From contig JBDWUA010000003.1 of the NCBI GenBank assembly GCA_039984715.1, forward strand, positions 1 to 59,989: a DNA stretch of 59,989 nt, read 5' to 3'. A program made the translations under genes and the position numbers. This DNA comes from JABSSA01 sp039984715 (GTDB lineage: Bacteria; Pseudomonadota; Alphaproteobacteria; Rhodobacterales; Rhodobacteraceae). Positions 7,821-17,383 of the stretch are shown here, piece by piece (position 1 is the stretch's first letter; the number at the start of each line of letters is the position of its first letter). The notes beneath the pieces are model-generated. The model searched no databases. It had not been told where the DNA came from and saw nothing but the letters and a program-made list of their open reading frames with translations.

Positions 7821-8978
7821 GTGCTGCGTCTGATCCTTGCATTTTGCATTGCCATTTCTTTTGCCTTGCCCACTGCCGCGTTCGAAACACGCGCCAAGGC
7901 TGCATATGTGATTGATCAGACCACGGGTACAGTTCTGCTTGCTAAAAACGCGGATCAGCCTTTGCCACCGGCATCCATGTCCAAGCTTATGACGCTTTAT
8001 ATGGCGTTCGAGGCGATCCGCGATGGACGTTTGTCCTTGGACGAAAAACTGCCGGTGTCGACGCACGCCATGAGCTATAAAGGCTCGACCATGTTCCTAA
8101 ACACCCAAGATCGAGTACGTGTCGAAGATCTTGTGCGTGGTATCGTGGTTTTGTCGGGCAATGACGCATGTGTCGTCTTGGCCGAAGCCCTTAGTCCGGA
8201 TGGCACGGAAGCCGGGTTTGCACGCCTCATGACACAACGTGGGCAGCAAATGGGCCTTACAAATTCAACATTCTCGAATTCCAACGGATGGCCTCAGGCC
8301 GGTCATCGCATGTCGATGCGGGATTTGGGATTGCTTGCGCATCGCCTGATCGCGGACTTTCCCGAATTTTATCCGTTATTTGCAGAAACCGAGTTTGCCT
8401 TTGACGGTCGGGCGCCCGCAAATACACGAAACCGCAATCCGCTATTGCGGCTCGATATCGGGGCTGATGGCTTGAAAACCGGGCACACGCAAGAAGCGGG
8501 ATATGGAATTACCGGATCAGCCAAACAAGGCGACCGTCGGGTTATTTTCGTCATGTCTGGAATGCAGACAACCGAACAACGGGCCCAAGAATCCGAAGCG
8601 CTAGTCAATTGGGCCTTCCGTCAATTCGCCGAAAAACCAATCGTGCGAAAAGGGCAGCGTTTGACCAGTGCAGATGTCTGGATGGGCGAAGCACCAACAG
8701 TTGGCTTGGTCCCAGCCGAGGACATTTCGTTGCTATTGCCAATATTGGCCGGTGACAAAATCGATGCGGAAATCGTCTATTCCGGCCCGTTCCAAGCGCC
8801 TGTCAAAGCAGGGCAGGAACTTGGTGAGTTGGTGATCCGGCCCGAAGGCTTGGAAGAAAAACGATTTCCTCTTGTTGCGGAAACGGATGTGGCCTTTGGT
8901 GGTTTCATGGCACGTATGACAACGGCAGCCAAAATTCTTATCGAACAAATCACTCAGCCACCGGCATCGGATTCGTGA
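7821..8978 (+). CDS. D-alanyl-D-alanine carboxypeptidase (PBP5/6 type)
   Basis: A serine-type DD-carboxypeptidase of 385 residues, expected to trim the terminal D-Ala of peptidoglycan stem peptides in the periplasm. It has a signal peptide (about residues 1-21, ending PTAA) and all three penicillin-binding motifs: SMSK at about 52-55, SGN at about 112-114, and KTG at about 218-220. The C-terminal part is a PBP5-like beta domain. GTG 7821 is chosen because a strong AAGGAG lies 8 bases upstream; TTG 7815 is too close to it. The gene follows the SPOR lipoprotein and its stop overlaps the tmk start by four bases (GTGA), so the genes are co-transcribed and coupled. Confidence 0.95.
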   Translation: MLRLILAFCIAISFALPTAAFETRAKAAYVIDQTTGTVLLAKNADQPLPPASMSKLMTLYMAFEAIRDGRLSLDEKLPVSTHAMSYKGSTMFLNTQDRVRVEDLVRGIVVLSGNDACVVLAEALSPDGTEAGFARLMTQRGQQMGLTNSTFSNSNGWPQAGHRMSMRDLGLLAHRLIADFPEFYPLFAETEFAFDGRAPANTRNRNPLLRLDIGADGLKTGHTQEAGYGITGSAKQGDRRVIFVMSGMQTTEQRAQESEALVNWAFRQFAEKPIVRKGQRLTSADVWMGEAPTVGLVPAEDISLLLPILAGDKIDAEIVYSGPFQAPVKAGQELGELVIRPEGLEEKRFPLVAETDVAFGGFMARMTTAAKILIEQITQPPASDS

Positions 8979-9607
8979 CGTCCAAAGGCACTTTCATCAG
9001 CTTTGAAGGCATTGATGGGTCTGGAAAGTCCACGCAAGCCCGGATGTTGCGCGATCACTTGATTGCGCAAGGAAAGGACGTCGTCCTAACCCGAGAACCG
9101 GGTGGTTCACCGGGGGCCGAAGAAATCCGTGCGTTGGTGTTGCAGGGTGATCCGGATCGTTGGTCCGCGGAAACAGAATTGCTGTTGTTTACTGCGGCGC
9201 GGCGGGACCATCTTGAACGGTTGATTGATCCCTCTTTGCAGGCCGGAAACATTGTCATCTGTGATCGCTTTGCAGACAGCACACGTTTGTACCAAGGACT
9301 TTCGCGTGGAGACATGCGCGACAAGGTAGACGTCTTGCACGACTTGATGATTGGTCGTGAACCGGACTTGACCATTCTGATCGATATGGACCCGGAAACT
9401 GGTCTTGCTCGCGCATTGGGACGGCAAGGAAGCGAAGAACGCTTTGAGGGTATGGGTTTGGACATGCAACGCAAGATGCGTGCGGGTTTCCTTGACCTTG
9501 CCAAGGCAAGCCCAAATCGTTTCCGCGTCATCAACGGCGATCAACAGATTGACGATGTGCAAAAAGAAGTGCGCGCCACCGTCACGTCCCACTTGGCAGA
9601 TATGTAA
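8975..9607 (+). CDS. tmk: Thymidylate kinase
   Basis: dTMP kinase, phosphorylating dTMP to dTDP for DNA synthesis in the cytoplasm. The 210-residue length is normal. The P-loop FEGIDGSGKST (about 10-20), the TREPGG substrate-binding motif (about 39) and the CDRFADST DR motif are all present. The GTG start overlaps the stop of the DD-carboxypeptidase gene (GTGA). The link of tmk to holB, separated here by 157 bases without a gene, is common in bacteria. Confidence 0.97.
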   Translation: MTSKGTFISFEGIDGSGKSTQARMLRDHLIAQGKDVVLTREPGGSPGAEEIRALVLQGDPDRWSAETELLLFTAARRDHLERLIDPSLQAGNIVICDRFADSTRLYQGLSRGDMRDKVDVLHDLMIGREPDLTILIDMDPETGLARALGRQGSEERFEGMGLDMQRKMRAGFLDLAKASPNRFRVINGDQQIDDVQKEVRATVTSHLADM

Positions 9608-9764
9608 ACGGCTTCTCGACTGAATTCCTTGCAAGACTTTCAGCTGATCTGTCGACAATTCAGCATCCGCCGCTACGCTCAAGAACCGCGTAGTTATCAG
9701 GTGTGCGTCGTTAGATAATGCCCAAACCCATTGCACCTTGGGATTGGCCTGTTACACCCCTTTT

Positions 9765-10883
9765 ATGGCTGAAACCGAAATTCAAGAACCTGATTGCGTC
9801 GCTGGGGCACCGCACCCTCGCGAAACGCTGGTTTTATTTGGTCAATCGCACGCAGAATCCGCGTTTGTGTCGGCATTCAACACGGGGCGTTTGCATCATG
9901 CATGGTTGTTGACCGGTCCGCGCGGGACTGGCAAAGCGACTTTGGCTTGGCAAATCGCTCGGTTTTTGCTCGCCAACCCTGACGTGGCAGATGACGACAT
10001 GTTCGGCGCACCCCAAGCACCGACATCCTTAAACGTTCCAGACGACCACCCGATTTCCCGGCGCATTGCCGCAGGATCCGAAGCTGGGCTGATGTCTGTG
10101 AAACGCACTGTGAACGACAAAGGTCGGCTGCGCGAACAGATCGTTGTCGATGATATTCGCAAGCTATCTGGTTTCTTTCAATTGTCTGCAGCAGAGGGTG
10201 GACGGCGTGTCGTCATTATCGATGCCGCTGACGAAATGAACGTGAATGCGGCCAATGCGTTGTTAAAAATGCTCGAAGAGCCCCCAGAACGTGCCACGCT
10301 ATTGTTGATCTCTCATCAACCGTCTCGTTTGCTGCCAACAATTCGTTCACGATGCCGCACGTTGCGCCTGTCCGCACTTGGACCCGACGACATGGAACAG
10401 GCGTTATCGCAGGCAAACATCGATGTAGGACAAAATGCCGAAGCCTTGTCGGTTCTGGCAGATGGATCAGTGGGAACCGCAATTCGGTTGATCGAACAAG
10501 AAGGGCTGGCGTTGTACTCAGAGCTTGTCATGTTGCTGAGCACCCTGCCCCGTCTGGACCGTGTCCGTGCCTTATCGCTTGCCGAACGAATGGGCGCACG
10601 AGGTGCCAGCACGCAGTTGGATTTATTATACACGTTGTTGGAAATTGCCTTGGCGCGCCTTGCCCGAACTGGGGCAAGCGGACGCCCACCCCACCCAGAA
10701 GCATCCCCCGGCGAGGCAGAAACATTTGCCCGGCTCTCGCCTCATTTAAATTCTGCGCAAGCTTGGGCCGATGTGTCCTATTCCGCGCTTGCACGTGCAC
10801 GACATGGACGGGCGGTCAATCTTGACCCCGGCGCGCTGGTGCTGGATACGCTATTTAAGTTGCAAGAAACGGCCAACGCATGA
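9765..10883 (+). CDS. holB: DNA polymerase III delta' subunit
   Basis: Clamp-loader subunit delta' (372 residues). It begins MAETEIQEPDC and has the AAA+ fold with a P-loop-like GPRGTGKATLA in which the catalytic Thr/Ser after Lys is Ala. Delta' subunits are usually not ATPases, so this is expected. Further family hallmarks are LSGFFQLSAAEGGRRVVIID, NAANALLKMLEEPP (the SRC region then follows as IRSRCRTL). The first frame codon upstream is at 9738, but ATG 9765 gives the N-terminus usual in relatives (xxEGAPHPRET). Its stop overlaps the ATG of the TatD gene (ATGA). Confidence 0.92.
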   Translation: MAETEIQEPDCVAGAPHPRETLVLFGQSHAESAFVSAFNTGRLHHAWLLTGPRGTGKATLAWQIARFLLANPDVADDDMFGAPQAPTSLNVPDDHPISRRIAAGSEAGLMSVKRTVNDKGRLREQIVVDDIRKLSGFFQLSAAEGGRRVVIIDAADEMNVNAANALLKMLEEPPERATLLLISHQPSRLLPTIRSRCRTLRLSALGPDDMEQALSQANIDVGQNAEALSVLADGSVGTAIRLIEQEGLALYSELVMLLSTLPRLDRVRALSLAERMGARGASTQLDLLYTLLEIALARLARTGASGRPPHPEASPGEAETFARLSPHLNSAQAWADVSYSALARARHGRAVNLDPGALVLDTLFKLQETANA

Positions 10884-11686
10884 CGTCACAACCCCAAATC
10901 ACAGACAGTCATTGTCATCTCGACTTTCCCGATTTTGAGGGCGAATTGGACGATGTAATTGCGCGTGCCCGCGACGCTGGTGTGACGCGCATGGTGTCAA
11001 TCTGCACGAGATTGCGTCTGGAACCACAGGTCCGCGCCCTTGCAGATACTTACGCGCCCGTCTTTTACGCCGCAGGCACACATCCGATGAGTGTCGCCGA
11101 AGAACCGATGGCCACTGTGGAACAGTTGGTGTCATTGGCGCAGCATCCAAAATTTGTCGGCATTGGCGAAACCGGCTTGGATTACCACTACACCGTCGAA
11201 AGCGCCAAAGCCCAGCAGGAAAGCCTGCGTATTCACATCGCTGCGGCACGCGAAACCAATCTGCCTTTGATCATTCATGCGCGCGCAGCAGATGACGACA
11301 TGGCACAAATCCTCAGCGACGAATATAAGAACGGCGCTTATTCTTGTGTGATGCATTGCTTTTCCTCCAGCGCAGAATTGGGCCGCGCCGCATTGGACCT
11401 TGGGTTTTATCTTTCAATGTCCGGCATCGCCGCTTTTCCCAAAAGCCAGGACTTGCGCGATATTTTCAAAACCGCGCCGCTTGATCGTATTCTCGTTGAG
11501 ACGGATTCACCTTACCTTGCCCCCCCGCCCTATCGCGGCAAACGCAACGAACCCGCCTATAGCGCGCATACAGCACAAAAAGGGGCTGAGGTATTTGGAC
11601 TGGAGTACGCTGAATTCGCAGCCGCCACACAAGCCAACTTTGATCGCCTGTTCTGGAAAGCCGCGCAATACAAGGCCGCCGCATGA
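10880..11686 (+). CDS. TatD-family metal-dependent hydrolase
   Basis: Amidohydrolase-fold protein of 268 residues, of the TatD deoxyribonuclease family (YcfH type, the usual companion of holB). The metal ligands are visible: DSHCHLD near the N-terminus, GETGLDYH in the middle, HAR(AA), HCFSSS, and ETDSPYLAP near the C-terminus. Members cleave DNA 3' ends in vitro; the physiological role is less certain. Four-base overlaps with the genes on either side show it is translated with holB and the downstream metallo-hydrolase. Confidence 0.93.
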   Translation: MTSQPQITDSHCHLDFPDFEGELDDVIARARDAGVTRMVSICTRLRLEPQVRALADTYAPVFYAAGTHPMSVAEEPMATVEQLVSLAQHPKFVGIGETGLDYHYTVESAKAQQESLRIHIAAARETNLPLIIHARAADDDMAQILSDEYKNGAYSCVMHCFSSSAELGRAALDLGFYLSMSGIAAFPKSQDLRDIFKTAPLDRILVETDSPYLAPPPYRGKRNEPAYSAHTAQKGAEVFGLEYAEFAAATQANFDRLFWKAAQYKAAA

Positions 11687-12480
11687 CGCTGCGCTTTACC
11701 ATTCTGGGCTGTGGGTCATCGGGCGGCGTGCCGCGTCTGGGTGGTCATTGGGGCGCTTGTGATCCCACGAACCCTAAAAACAGACGTCAGCGGTGTTCCT
11801 TGCTGGTTCAAAAAGACGGGCCAGAGGGCACAACAAGTGTGCTGATCGATACGTCACCCGATTTGCGCAATCAGCTTTTGAATGCCCAAATAGGCCGCTT
11901 GGATGGAGTGATCTATACGCATGCGCATGCGGATCACGTACATGGCATTGATGATCTTCGCATGATTGTGTTCAACATGCGGGCACGCCTGCCAGTCTGG
12001 GCGGACGGTGCCACACAGAACGATCTGATCTCTCGATTTGGCTATGTTTTCGTTCAACCCGAAGGCTCGCCTTATCCGCCCATTCTGGAATTGCACACAA
12101 TTGACGGCGACGTCACGATCAGCGGTTCTGGAGGCGATATCACATTCACTCCGTTCAAGGTTGATCACGGCAGCATTGATTCACTGGGGTTTCGGATCGG
12201 AGGATTGGCCTATTTGCCGGATGTTTCGAAAATACCAGAAGCCTCATGGTCCCAATTGCGCGACCTAGACGTCTGGATCGTAGATGCCCTGCGCCGCGAC
12301 CCACATCCCACACATTCGCATTTAGAACAGACCTTAGAGTGGATCGAGCGTGCAGCACCACGTCGCGCCGTTTTGACAAACATGCATATCGATCTTGATT
12401 ACGAGACATTGCTTGCAGAAACGCCCGATCATATCGAACCAGCCTTTGACGGGATGACGATCAAATTGGACGCGCTTTGA
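11683..12480 (+). CDS. MBL-fold hydrolase, PhnP-like
   Basis: A 265-residue metallo-beta-lactamase fold enzyme. The signature THAHADHVHG (HxHxDH) is intact, with DTSPDLRNQL before it and HMHIDLDY near the end. The N-terminal Gly-rich TILGCGSSGGVPRLGG and the Cys in the SLLV region (RRQRCSLL) are typical of the PhnP-like phosphodiesterase branch. PhnP itself hydrolyses cyclic ribose phosphate in phosphonate use, but there are no phn genes here, and in this operon position the substrate is unknown. ATG overlaps the TatD stop. Confidence 0.85.
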   Translation: MTLRFTILGCGSSGGVPRLGGHWGACDPTNPKNRRQRCSLLVQKDGPEGTTSVLIDTSPDLRNQLLNAQIGRLDGVIYTHAHADHVHGIDDLRMIVFNMRARLPVWADGATQNDLISRFGYVFVQPEGSPYPPILELHTIDGDVTISGSGGDITFTPFKVDHGSIDSLGFRIGGLAYLPDVSKIPEASWSQLRDLDVWIVDALRRDPHPTHSHLEQTLEWIERAAPRRAVLTNMHIDLDYETLLAETPDHIEPAFDGMTIKLDAL

Positions 12481-12530
12481 TCACTCTTATACGTCATCTA
12501 AAGCAGATCAACTTACGCAGGCCCTGACAC

Positions 12531-13460
12531 ATGCAAGCCCTTCTTGATGTCATTCTTCCCGTGTTTTGCCTGATTGGCGCAGGCTATCTTTTGACGTGGC
12601 GTGGATATTTTCCTGTGGCCGGTATTGAAGGCCTAATGAAATATGCACAAGGATTTGCTGTTCCATGCCTGTTATTTGTATCCATTTCCCGACTTGATCT
12701 GAACGCATCCTTCCATTTCGGCCACCTCGCCGCATTTTATTCCGGCGCGTTTATTTGCTTTTGGTTGGGTTTATTTGGCGCACGCTACCTTGCTGGGCGT
12801 GATTGGGAAGACTCCGTCGCGATTGGCTTTTGCTGCCTATTTTCGAACTCGGTTTTGCTGGGCCTTCCAATTACGGAACGCGCCTTTGGCGAGGCGTCTC
12901 TTGCGGGGTCTCTTGCAATCGTGTCATTCCATGCCCCCTTTTGCTATGGGCTTGGCATCACGGTGATGGAAATCATCAAGCACCGAGGACAGCCCAAGGC
13001 AACAATGTTACGCGCCACATCAAAAGCCATGTTCAGCAACGTTTTGGTTATGGCGATTGTGGCTGGGTTTGTCGTCAATTTGTCCGGCCTGTCCTTGCCT
13101 CAGGTCGCAACAGACGCCATGGACATGGTCGCACGATCTGCATTGCCAGCTGCGCTTTTCGCATTGGGCGGCATATTGGTGCAGTACCGCCCCGAAGGCG
13201 ATGCCAAAGCCATTGCAATCGTGTGCTGCCTTGCTTTGCTGGTCCATCCGGCCATCGTTTGGACCCTTGGGTATCAATTCAATGTTCCCAACGACTTGTT
13301 CCGGGCTGGCGTTTTGACCGCGTCTATGGCTCCAGGCTTTAACGCATATATTTTCGCAAACATGTATGGGCGCGCAAAACGCGTGGCTGCCACATCCGTT
13401 CTGATCTCAACTGCTTTGTCGCTTTTGACGTCATGGTTTTGGCTGCTCACGCTCACTTAG
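12531..13460 (+). CDS. AEC-family membrane transporter
   Basis: A 309-residue integral membrane protein of the auxin efflux carrier superfamily, with about ten hydrophobic helices and the family pattern of an N-terminal LLDVILPVFCLIGAGY helix and a mid-region polar interruption (SNSVLLGLPITERAFG). Substrates of bacterial members are usually organic or amino acids; nothing here identifies which. ATG 12531 lies 50 bases after the operon end and may be in the same transcript. Its 3' end overlaps the convergent BrkB-type gene by 30 bp. Confidence 0.88.
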   Translation: MQALLDVILPVFCLIGAGYLLTWRGYFPVAGIEGLMKYAQGFAVPCLLFVSISRLDLNASFHFGHLAAFYSGAFICFWLGLFGARYLAGRDWEDSVAIGFCCLFSNSVLLGLPITERAFGEASLAGSLAIVSFHAPFCYGLGITVMEIIKHRGQPKATMLRATSKAMFSNVLVMAIVAGFVVNLSGLSLPQVATDAMDMVARSALPAALFALGGILVQYRPEGDAKAIAIVCCLALLVHPAIVWTLGYQFNVPNDLFRAGVLTASMAPGFNAYIFANMYGRAKRVAATSVLISTALSLLTSWFWLLTLT

Positions 13461-14273
13461 CCAGACGTTCACCGCGCCCCCCAACAGTACAAGCCACGCG
13501 CTTAAAAATAACCACATCAACAATGCTATTACGGCTCCAATAGATCCGTATACTTCGTTGTAAGACGCGAAATTCGTCAAATACAGCGAAAATCCAAAGG
13601 ATCCGACCGCCCATAAAAGCGTCGCGCAAATTGCGCCGGGCACATTGCGCCGACCACGCGCATTTGGTCCCAACCGATAGATCAGGGAAAACCCGACCAG
13701 CAAAACGCCCAAGGCCAAGATCCAACGCCCAACGTCAAAACTCAAATGCCCCAACACGGCTGTCGGGATCAACGATTGAGGCAACAATGCCAACACCACC
13801 GGTAAGATGACAACACACACCATGGCCACCAACGCCACACCAATCAGGGCAACCGTCAGTCCAACTGCTTGCACATAATGTGCCAACCCCGAACGGTTTG
13901 GGACATCGTAAATCGCATTCAATCCCCGGATTAACGCAGCAACACCCGCCCGCGCAGACCACACGGCAAGAGTCAAAGAAATTACAGAAGCCCATCCCAG
14001 TGTTAACCCATCAGCACCGGCCAATGCCTCAAGCTGGGTTTGCAACAACGTGGAAACTTCGGACGGAATGAACGCCTCAAACCGCGACATTTCTGCGATG
14101 ATCAATCCCGGATCACCAATAACGCCCCACAATGCAATCACGGCTGCCAGCCCAGGAAACACAGACAAAATGGCATAAAACGCAACCCCAGCAGCGATAA
14201 GCCCAAGATTTCGTTCGTCCATGACACGCAGCATACGCTGCGCCCATACCCAAACCCGTCGAATCCCAATCAT
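13431..14273 (-). CDS. YihY/BrkB-family inner membrane protein
   Basis: A 280-residue membrane protein with about six helices. Family features are the N-terminal amphipathic RVWVWAQRML segment, GLIAAGVAFYAILSVFPGLAA and the C-terminal YGSIGAVIALLMWLFLSAW. Members were once called ribonuclease BN, which is now considered wrong; the true function is not settled. Its last 30 bases overlap the end of the convergent AEC gene, so there is no room for a separate terminator between them. Confidence 0.9.
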   Translation of the reverse strand: MIGIRRVWVWAQRMLRVMDERNLGLIAAGVAFYAILSVFPGLAAVIALWGVIGDPGLIIAEMSRFEAFIPSEVSTLLQTQLEALAGADGLTLGWASVISLTLAVWSARAGVAALIRGLNAIYDVPNRSGLAHYVQAVGLTVALIGVALVAMVCVVILPVVLALLPQSLIPTAVLGHLSFDVGRWILALGVLLVGFSLIYRLGPNARGRRNVPGAICATLLWAVGSFGFSLYLTNFASYNEVYGSIGAVIALLMWLFLSAWLVLLGGAVNVWLSEREQPKP

Positions 14274-14396
14274 ACATTCAACCTATGCAAAACCTCGCCC
14301 AAATACGTTCTTCGCACGGGCTTACTCAGACCATTTTCTAGTCCTTCTTATGTCAAACTCAAAGATCATATCTTGTGGATCGCAAGAGGGACTACG

Positions 14397-14813
14397 ATGA
14401 GAACTACAATAATCCGAACACTGACATATGTCGTCGCATTTGGCGTCTTCGTCGCACCAGCCTTGGCAAAAGACAGCTTGAACGCTGTTGGTTACAATAT
14501 CCGCACAAAGTCACCCGAAGTCACGGGACGCATGGTCGTCGATGGCTACAGCTATGCCCAAGTCATGACTTTCATTGCGTCCGATTGTGCCGATGGCCGG
14601 ATTGGACAATTCGCATTGGTCGGAAAACCGAAAAAACGCCGCGGATTGGTTCTGCAATCCTTTGTCACCTCTTGTGCCAGCGGCCCACATCCCCGGTTTC
14701 AAAATACCAAATCCGTCTCCATCGAAGTGGAACGCACACCGCAAGGTCAAAACCTTGCCGAATTCACCTACGGCGTGAATGGGGATATTAAATACGAGCG
14801 CGCTTATAAATAA
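14397..14813 (+). CDS. Small secreted protein, function unknown (138 aa)
   Basis: Begins with a clear signal peptide (about residues 1-24, ending APALA) and continues as a 114-residue soluble domain with two conserved-looking Cys (in IASDCADG and TSCASG) that could form a disulphide. The C-terminal half is rich in basic and polar residues with beta-strand pattern (SVSIEVERT, AEFTYGV). I do not recognise a domain. ATG 14397 follows AGAGGGACTACG, a good ribosome site; the longer frame upstream from 14040 is antisense to the BrkB gene and is not used. It ends just before the hairpin at 14819. Confidence 0.7.
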   Translation: MRTTIIRTLTYVVAFGVFVAPALAKDSLNAVGYNIRTKSPEVTGRMVVDGYSYAQVMTFIASDCADGRIGQFALVGKPKKRRGLVLQSFVTSCASGPHPRFQNTKSVSIEVERTPQGQNLAEFTYGVNGDIKYERAYK

Positions 14814-14818
14814 GACAC

Positions 14819-14875
14819 TTGGGTCGGTGGGTGGGCGCATTTGGCCAAGGCCAAACAGACCACACACCAACCCAA
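14819..14875. terminator. Conserved hairpin between convergent genes, copy 1
   Basis: An imperfect inverted repeat: the outer arm TTGGGTCGGTGGGTGGG pairs (with G-U) with the complementary ending CCACACACCAACCCAA. An internal loop (CGCA on one side, AG on the other) is followed by an inner stem TTTGGCC-AA-GGCCAAA. It fills the space between two convergent stop codons and probably ends both transcripts. A second element with the same internal-loop strings (GTGGGCGCATTTG and CAAACAGA) but compensating stem changes lies at 30817-30871. No strong U-tract follows on either side. Confidence 0.6.
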
Positions 14876-14893
14876 AATTAAGCCCTGAATTCT

Positions 14894-17383
14894 TTATCCA
14901 TCCAAGCGGATTGCTTCGTTCTTTGGATCATAGGGACTGTCCTGCACAATCTCTGCGTCCCAAAGCGCATTGAACATCCGAACCTTCAGCTTTTTCCCGG
15001 TCACGGCCAGATCGGGATGCACATATCCCATTCCAATCGATTTCCCAAATGCCACCGAATATCCCCCCGACGTCAGACGCCCGACTTTGGTTTCCCCGTC
15101 ATACAATGCTTCACGCCCCCATGGATCCGCATCATCAGGACCATCAATCAACAGCGTCACGCATTTAGAACGCACACCAATCGCTTCCATTTGCGCTTTT
15201 CCATGAAACTCTTTGGACAAATCAACAAACCGCGGAAGGTCCGCTTCCAGCGGTGTCGCATCGCGCCCAAGTTCGGTGCCAAACGCGCGATATGATTTTT
15301 CCTGACGCAACCAGTTCTGAGCACGCGAACCGACCAGTTTAATACCGTGTTTCTCGCCCGCAGCCATGAGCAGATCGAAAAGGTAATTTTGCATCTCGAT
15401 CGGGTGGTGCAACTCCCATCCTAACTCGCCCGTATAAGCGACCCGGATTGCATCGACCGGACACATGCCCAGTTCAATCCGCTTTGCAGACAACCATGGG
15501 AAACGTTTGTTCGACAATGCTGTCGAGGCATCAGCGTCTTTAATGAGGTCCGCCAGTACGTCGCGGGATTTTGGCCCCGCGATTGCGAAAACCCCATATT
15601 GGGTCGTTACGTCTTGCGCATTGATGCGGCCGAATTCGGCCTCTTTTTCCATGATCGCTTTGTACAGATAATCTTGGTCATAGGTGTGCCACGCCCCAGC
15701 AGAAACCAGATAGTAACTGTCTTCAGCCTCCCGTACGATCGTGTATTCCGTGCGGGTCGTCCCGGCTTCGGTTAGCGCATAGGTTAGGTTGATCCGCCCG
15801 ACACGAGGCAGCTTGTTGGTGGTGAACCAGTCCAAAAACGCCGTCGCCCCTGGGCCCGATATGCGATGTTTCGTAAAGGCCGTCGCATCGATCAATCCGA
15901 CACCTTCGCGCATCGCCTTGGCTTCTGCGACCGCATATTGCCACCAGCCGCCACGACGGAACGACCGGCTGTCATGATCATTGAATCCTTCTGGCGCAAA
16001 ATAGTTGGGGCGTTCCCACCCGTTCACTTGCCCGAATTGCGCCCCATGCGACTTTTGCCGATCATAAGCGGGTGACGTCCTCAGCGGCCGACATGCTTCA
16101 CGTTCTTCGTCTGGGTAATGCAAAACATAGACATGCTCGTAACATTCTTCGTTTTTGCGCGCCGCGTATTCGGTCGTGATCCACGATCCGTACCGTTTCG
16201 GATCAAGCGAGGCCATGTCGATCTCGGCTTCGCCATTCACCATCATTTGGGCAAGGTAATACCCGGTCCCACCAGCGGCTGTGATGCCAAATGAAAACCC
16301 TTCGGCAAGCCACATATTCCGCAAACCAGGTGCCGGACCAACCAGCGGATTGCCATCCGGTGTATAACAAATCGGCCCGTTGAAATCGTCCTTCAACCCA
16401 ATCTCTTCGGTTGAGGGCATACGGTGGATCATGGCCATGTATTGTTCTTCGATCCGTTCCAGATCCAACTGGAACAAATCTGCGCGGAAACTGTCGGGCA
16501 CACTGTATTCAAACCGTGCCGGGGCATTGCGTTCATACGTGCCCAAAATCCAACCACCACGTTCTTCGCGTACATAAGATTGTGCATCAGCGTCTCGAAT
16601 GACCGGGTGTTCCGGGTTCGATTTTCGCCATTCTTGCAGTTTGGGATCGGCGTCCGTCACAATAAACGTGTGCTCAACCGGAATGGCTGGCATCTTGATA
16701 CCCAAAAGCTGGGCTGTGCGCTGTGCGTGATTGCCCGTCGCCGTAACAACGTGTTCTGCGTGAATGATGACCTGTTCGTCCGAGGGAACAAGGTTACCGC
16801 CCTTTTCAACCATCTTGGTCGCAGTCACGTCCCAATGGTCCCCGGTCCAGTGATAGCCGTCCACTTGCCATTTGCGTTCAATGGTAACGCCGCGTTGGCG
16901 CGCCCCCTTTGCCATCGCCATCGTGACATCAGCCGGGTTTATGTAGCCATCCGTAGGGTGGTATAATGCGCCCTGCAAATCTTCCGTCTTGATAAGCGGC
17001 CAACGTTGTTTGATCTCGTCTGGGCTTAGGAACTCGTAAGGCACGCCGACAGTTTCAGCCGTTGATGCATATAATTGATATTCATCCATCCGGTCTTGGG
17101 TTTGCGCCATGCGCAGATTGCCCACGACCGAAAACCCCGCATTCAGGCCGGTTTCGGCTTCCAGCTCTTTGTAGAACTTGACTGAATAATCATGGATGTG
17201 GCTGGTCGCATAAGACATATTGAACAGCGGCAGCAGCCCTGCCGCATGCCAAGTGGACCCAGACGTAAGTTCGTCACGTTCCAGCAGCATGACATCCGTC
17301 CATCCCGCTTTCGCCAGATGGTACGCGATACCGGTTCCAACTGCCCCACCACCAACGACAAGCGCTTTCACATGACTTTTCAT
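14894..17383 (-). CDS. FAD-dependent dimethylglycine/sarcosine dehydrogenase-type enzyme
   Basis: An 829-residue two-part enzyme. The N-terminal half is a DAO-type FAD oxidoreductase: dinucleotide motif VVGGGAVGTGIAYHLAKAG near residue 9, and SGSTWHAAGLLP, whose His is the covalent FAD site in dimethylglycine dehydrogenases. The C-terminal half is a GcvT-like aminomethyltransferase domain (SGPGATAFLDWF ... AYTGELGWELH), which in characterised relatives passes the one-carbon unit to tetrahydrofolate. Exact substrate (dimethylglycine, sarcosine or a related N-methyl compound) cannot be fixed. ATG 17383 is preceded by GAGGTTGATGCT; an earlier in-frame ATG at 17410 lacks a site. Cytoplasmic; in a minus-strand catabolic run. 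Confidence 0.85.
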   Translation of the reverse strand: MKSHVKALVVGGGAVGTGIAYHLAKAGWTDVMLLERDELTSGSTWHAAGLLPLFNMSYATSHIHDYSVKFYKELEAETGLNAGFSVVGNLRMAQTQDRMDEYQLYASTAETVGVPYEFLSPDEIKQRWPLIKTEDLQGALYHPTDGYINPADVTMAMAKGARQRGVTIERKWQVDGYHWTGDHWDVTATKMVEKGGNLVPSDEQVIIHAEHVVTATGNHAQRTAQLLGIKMPAIPVEHTFIVTDADPKLQEWRKSNPEHPVIRDADAQSYVREERGGWILGTYERNAPARFEYSVPDSFRADLFQLDLERIEEQYMAMIHRMPSTEEIGLKDDFNGPICYTPDGNPLVGPAPGLRNMWLAEGFSFGITAAGGTGYYLAQMMVNGEAEIDMASLDPKRYGSWITTEYAARKNEECYEHVYVLHYPDEEREACRPLRTSPAYDRQKSHGAQFGQVNGWERPNYFAPEGFNDHDSRSFRRGGWWQYAVAEAKAMREGVGLIDATAFTKHRISGPGATAFLDWFTTNKLPRVGRINLTYALTEAGTTRTEYTIVREAEDSYYLVSAGAWHTYDQDYLYKAIMEKEAEFGRINAQDVTTQYGVFAIAGPKSRDVLADLIKDADASTALSNKRFPWLSAKRIELGMCPVDAIRVAYTGELGWELHHPIEMQNYLFDLLMAAGEKHGIKLVGSRAQNWLRQEKSYRAFGTELGRDATPLEADLPRFVDLSKEFHGKAQMEAIGVRSKCVTLLIDGPDDADPWGREALYDGETKVGRLTSGGYSVAFGKSIGMGYVHPDLAVTGKKLKVRMFNALWDAEIVQDSPYDPKNEAIRLDG

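Noticed and set aside
10352..10825. Large plus-strand open frame inside holB
   Set aside because: Shadow of holB in another frame; composition and motifs belong to holB.
11683..12480. Phosphonate (phn) gene cluster
   Set aside because: The MBL protein is PhnP-like, but no other phn gene is present; the operon is envelope/DNA related.
14040..14396. N-terminal extension of the small secreted protein
   Set aside because: Antisense to the BrkB gene; ATG 14397 has a ribosome site and begins a signal peptide.
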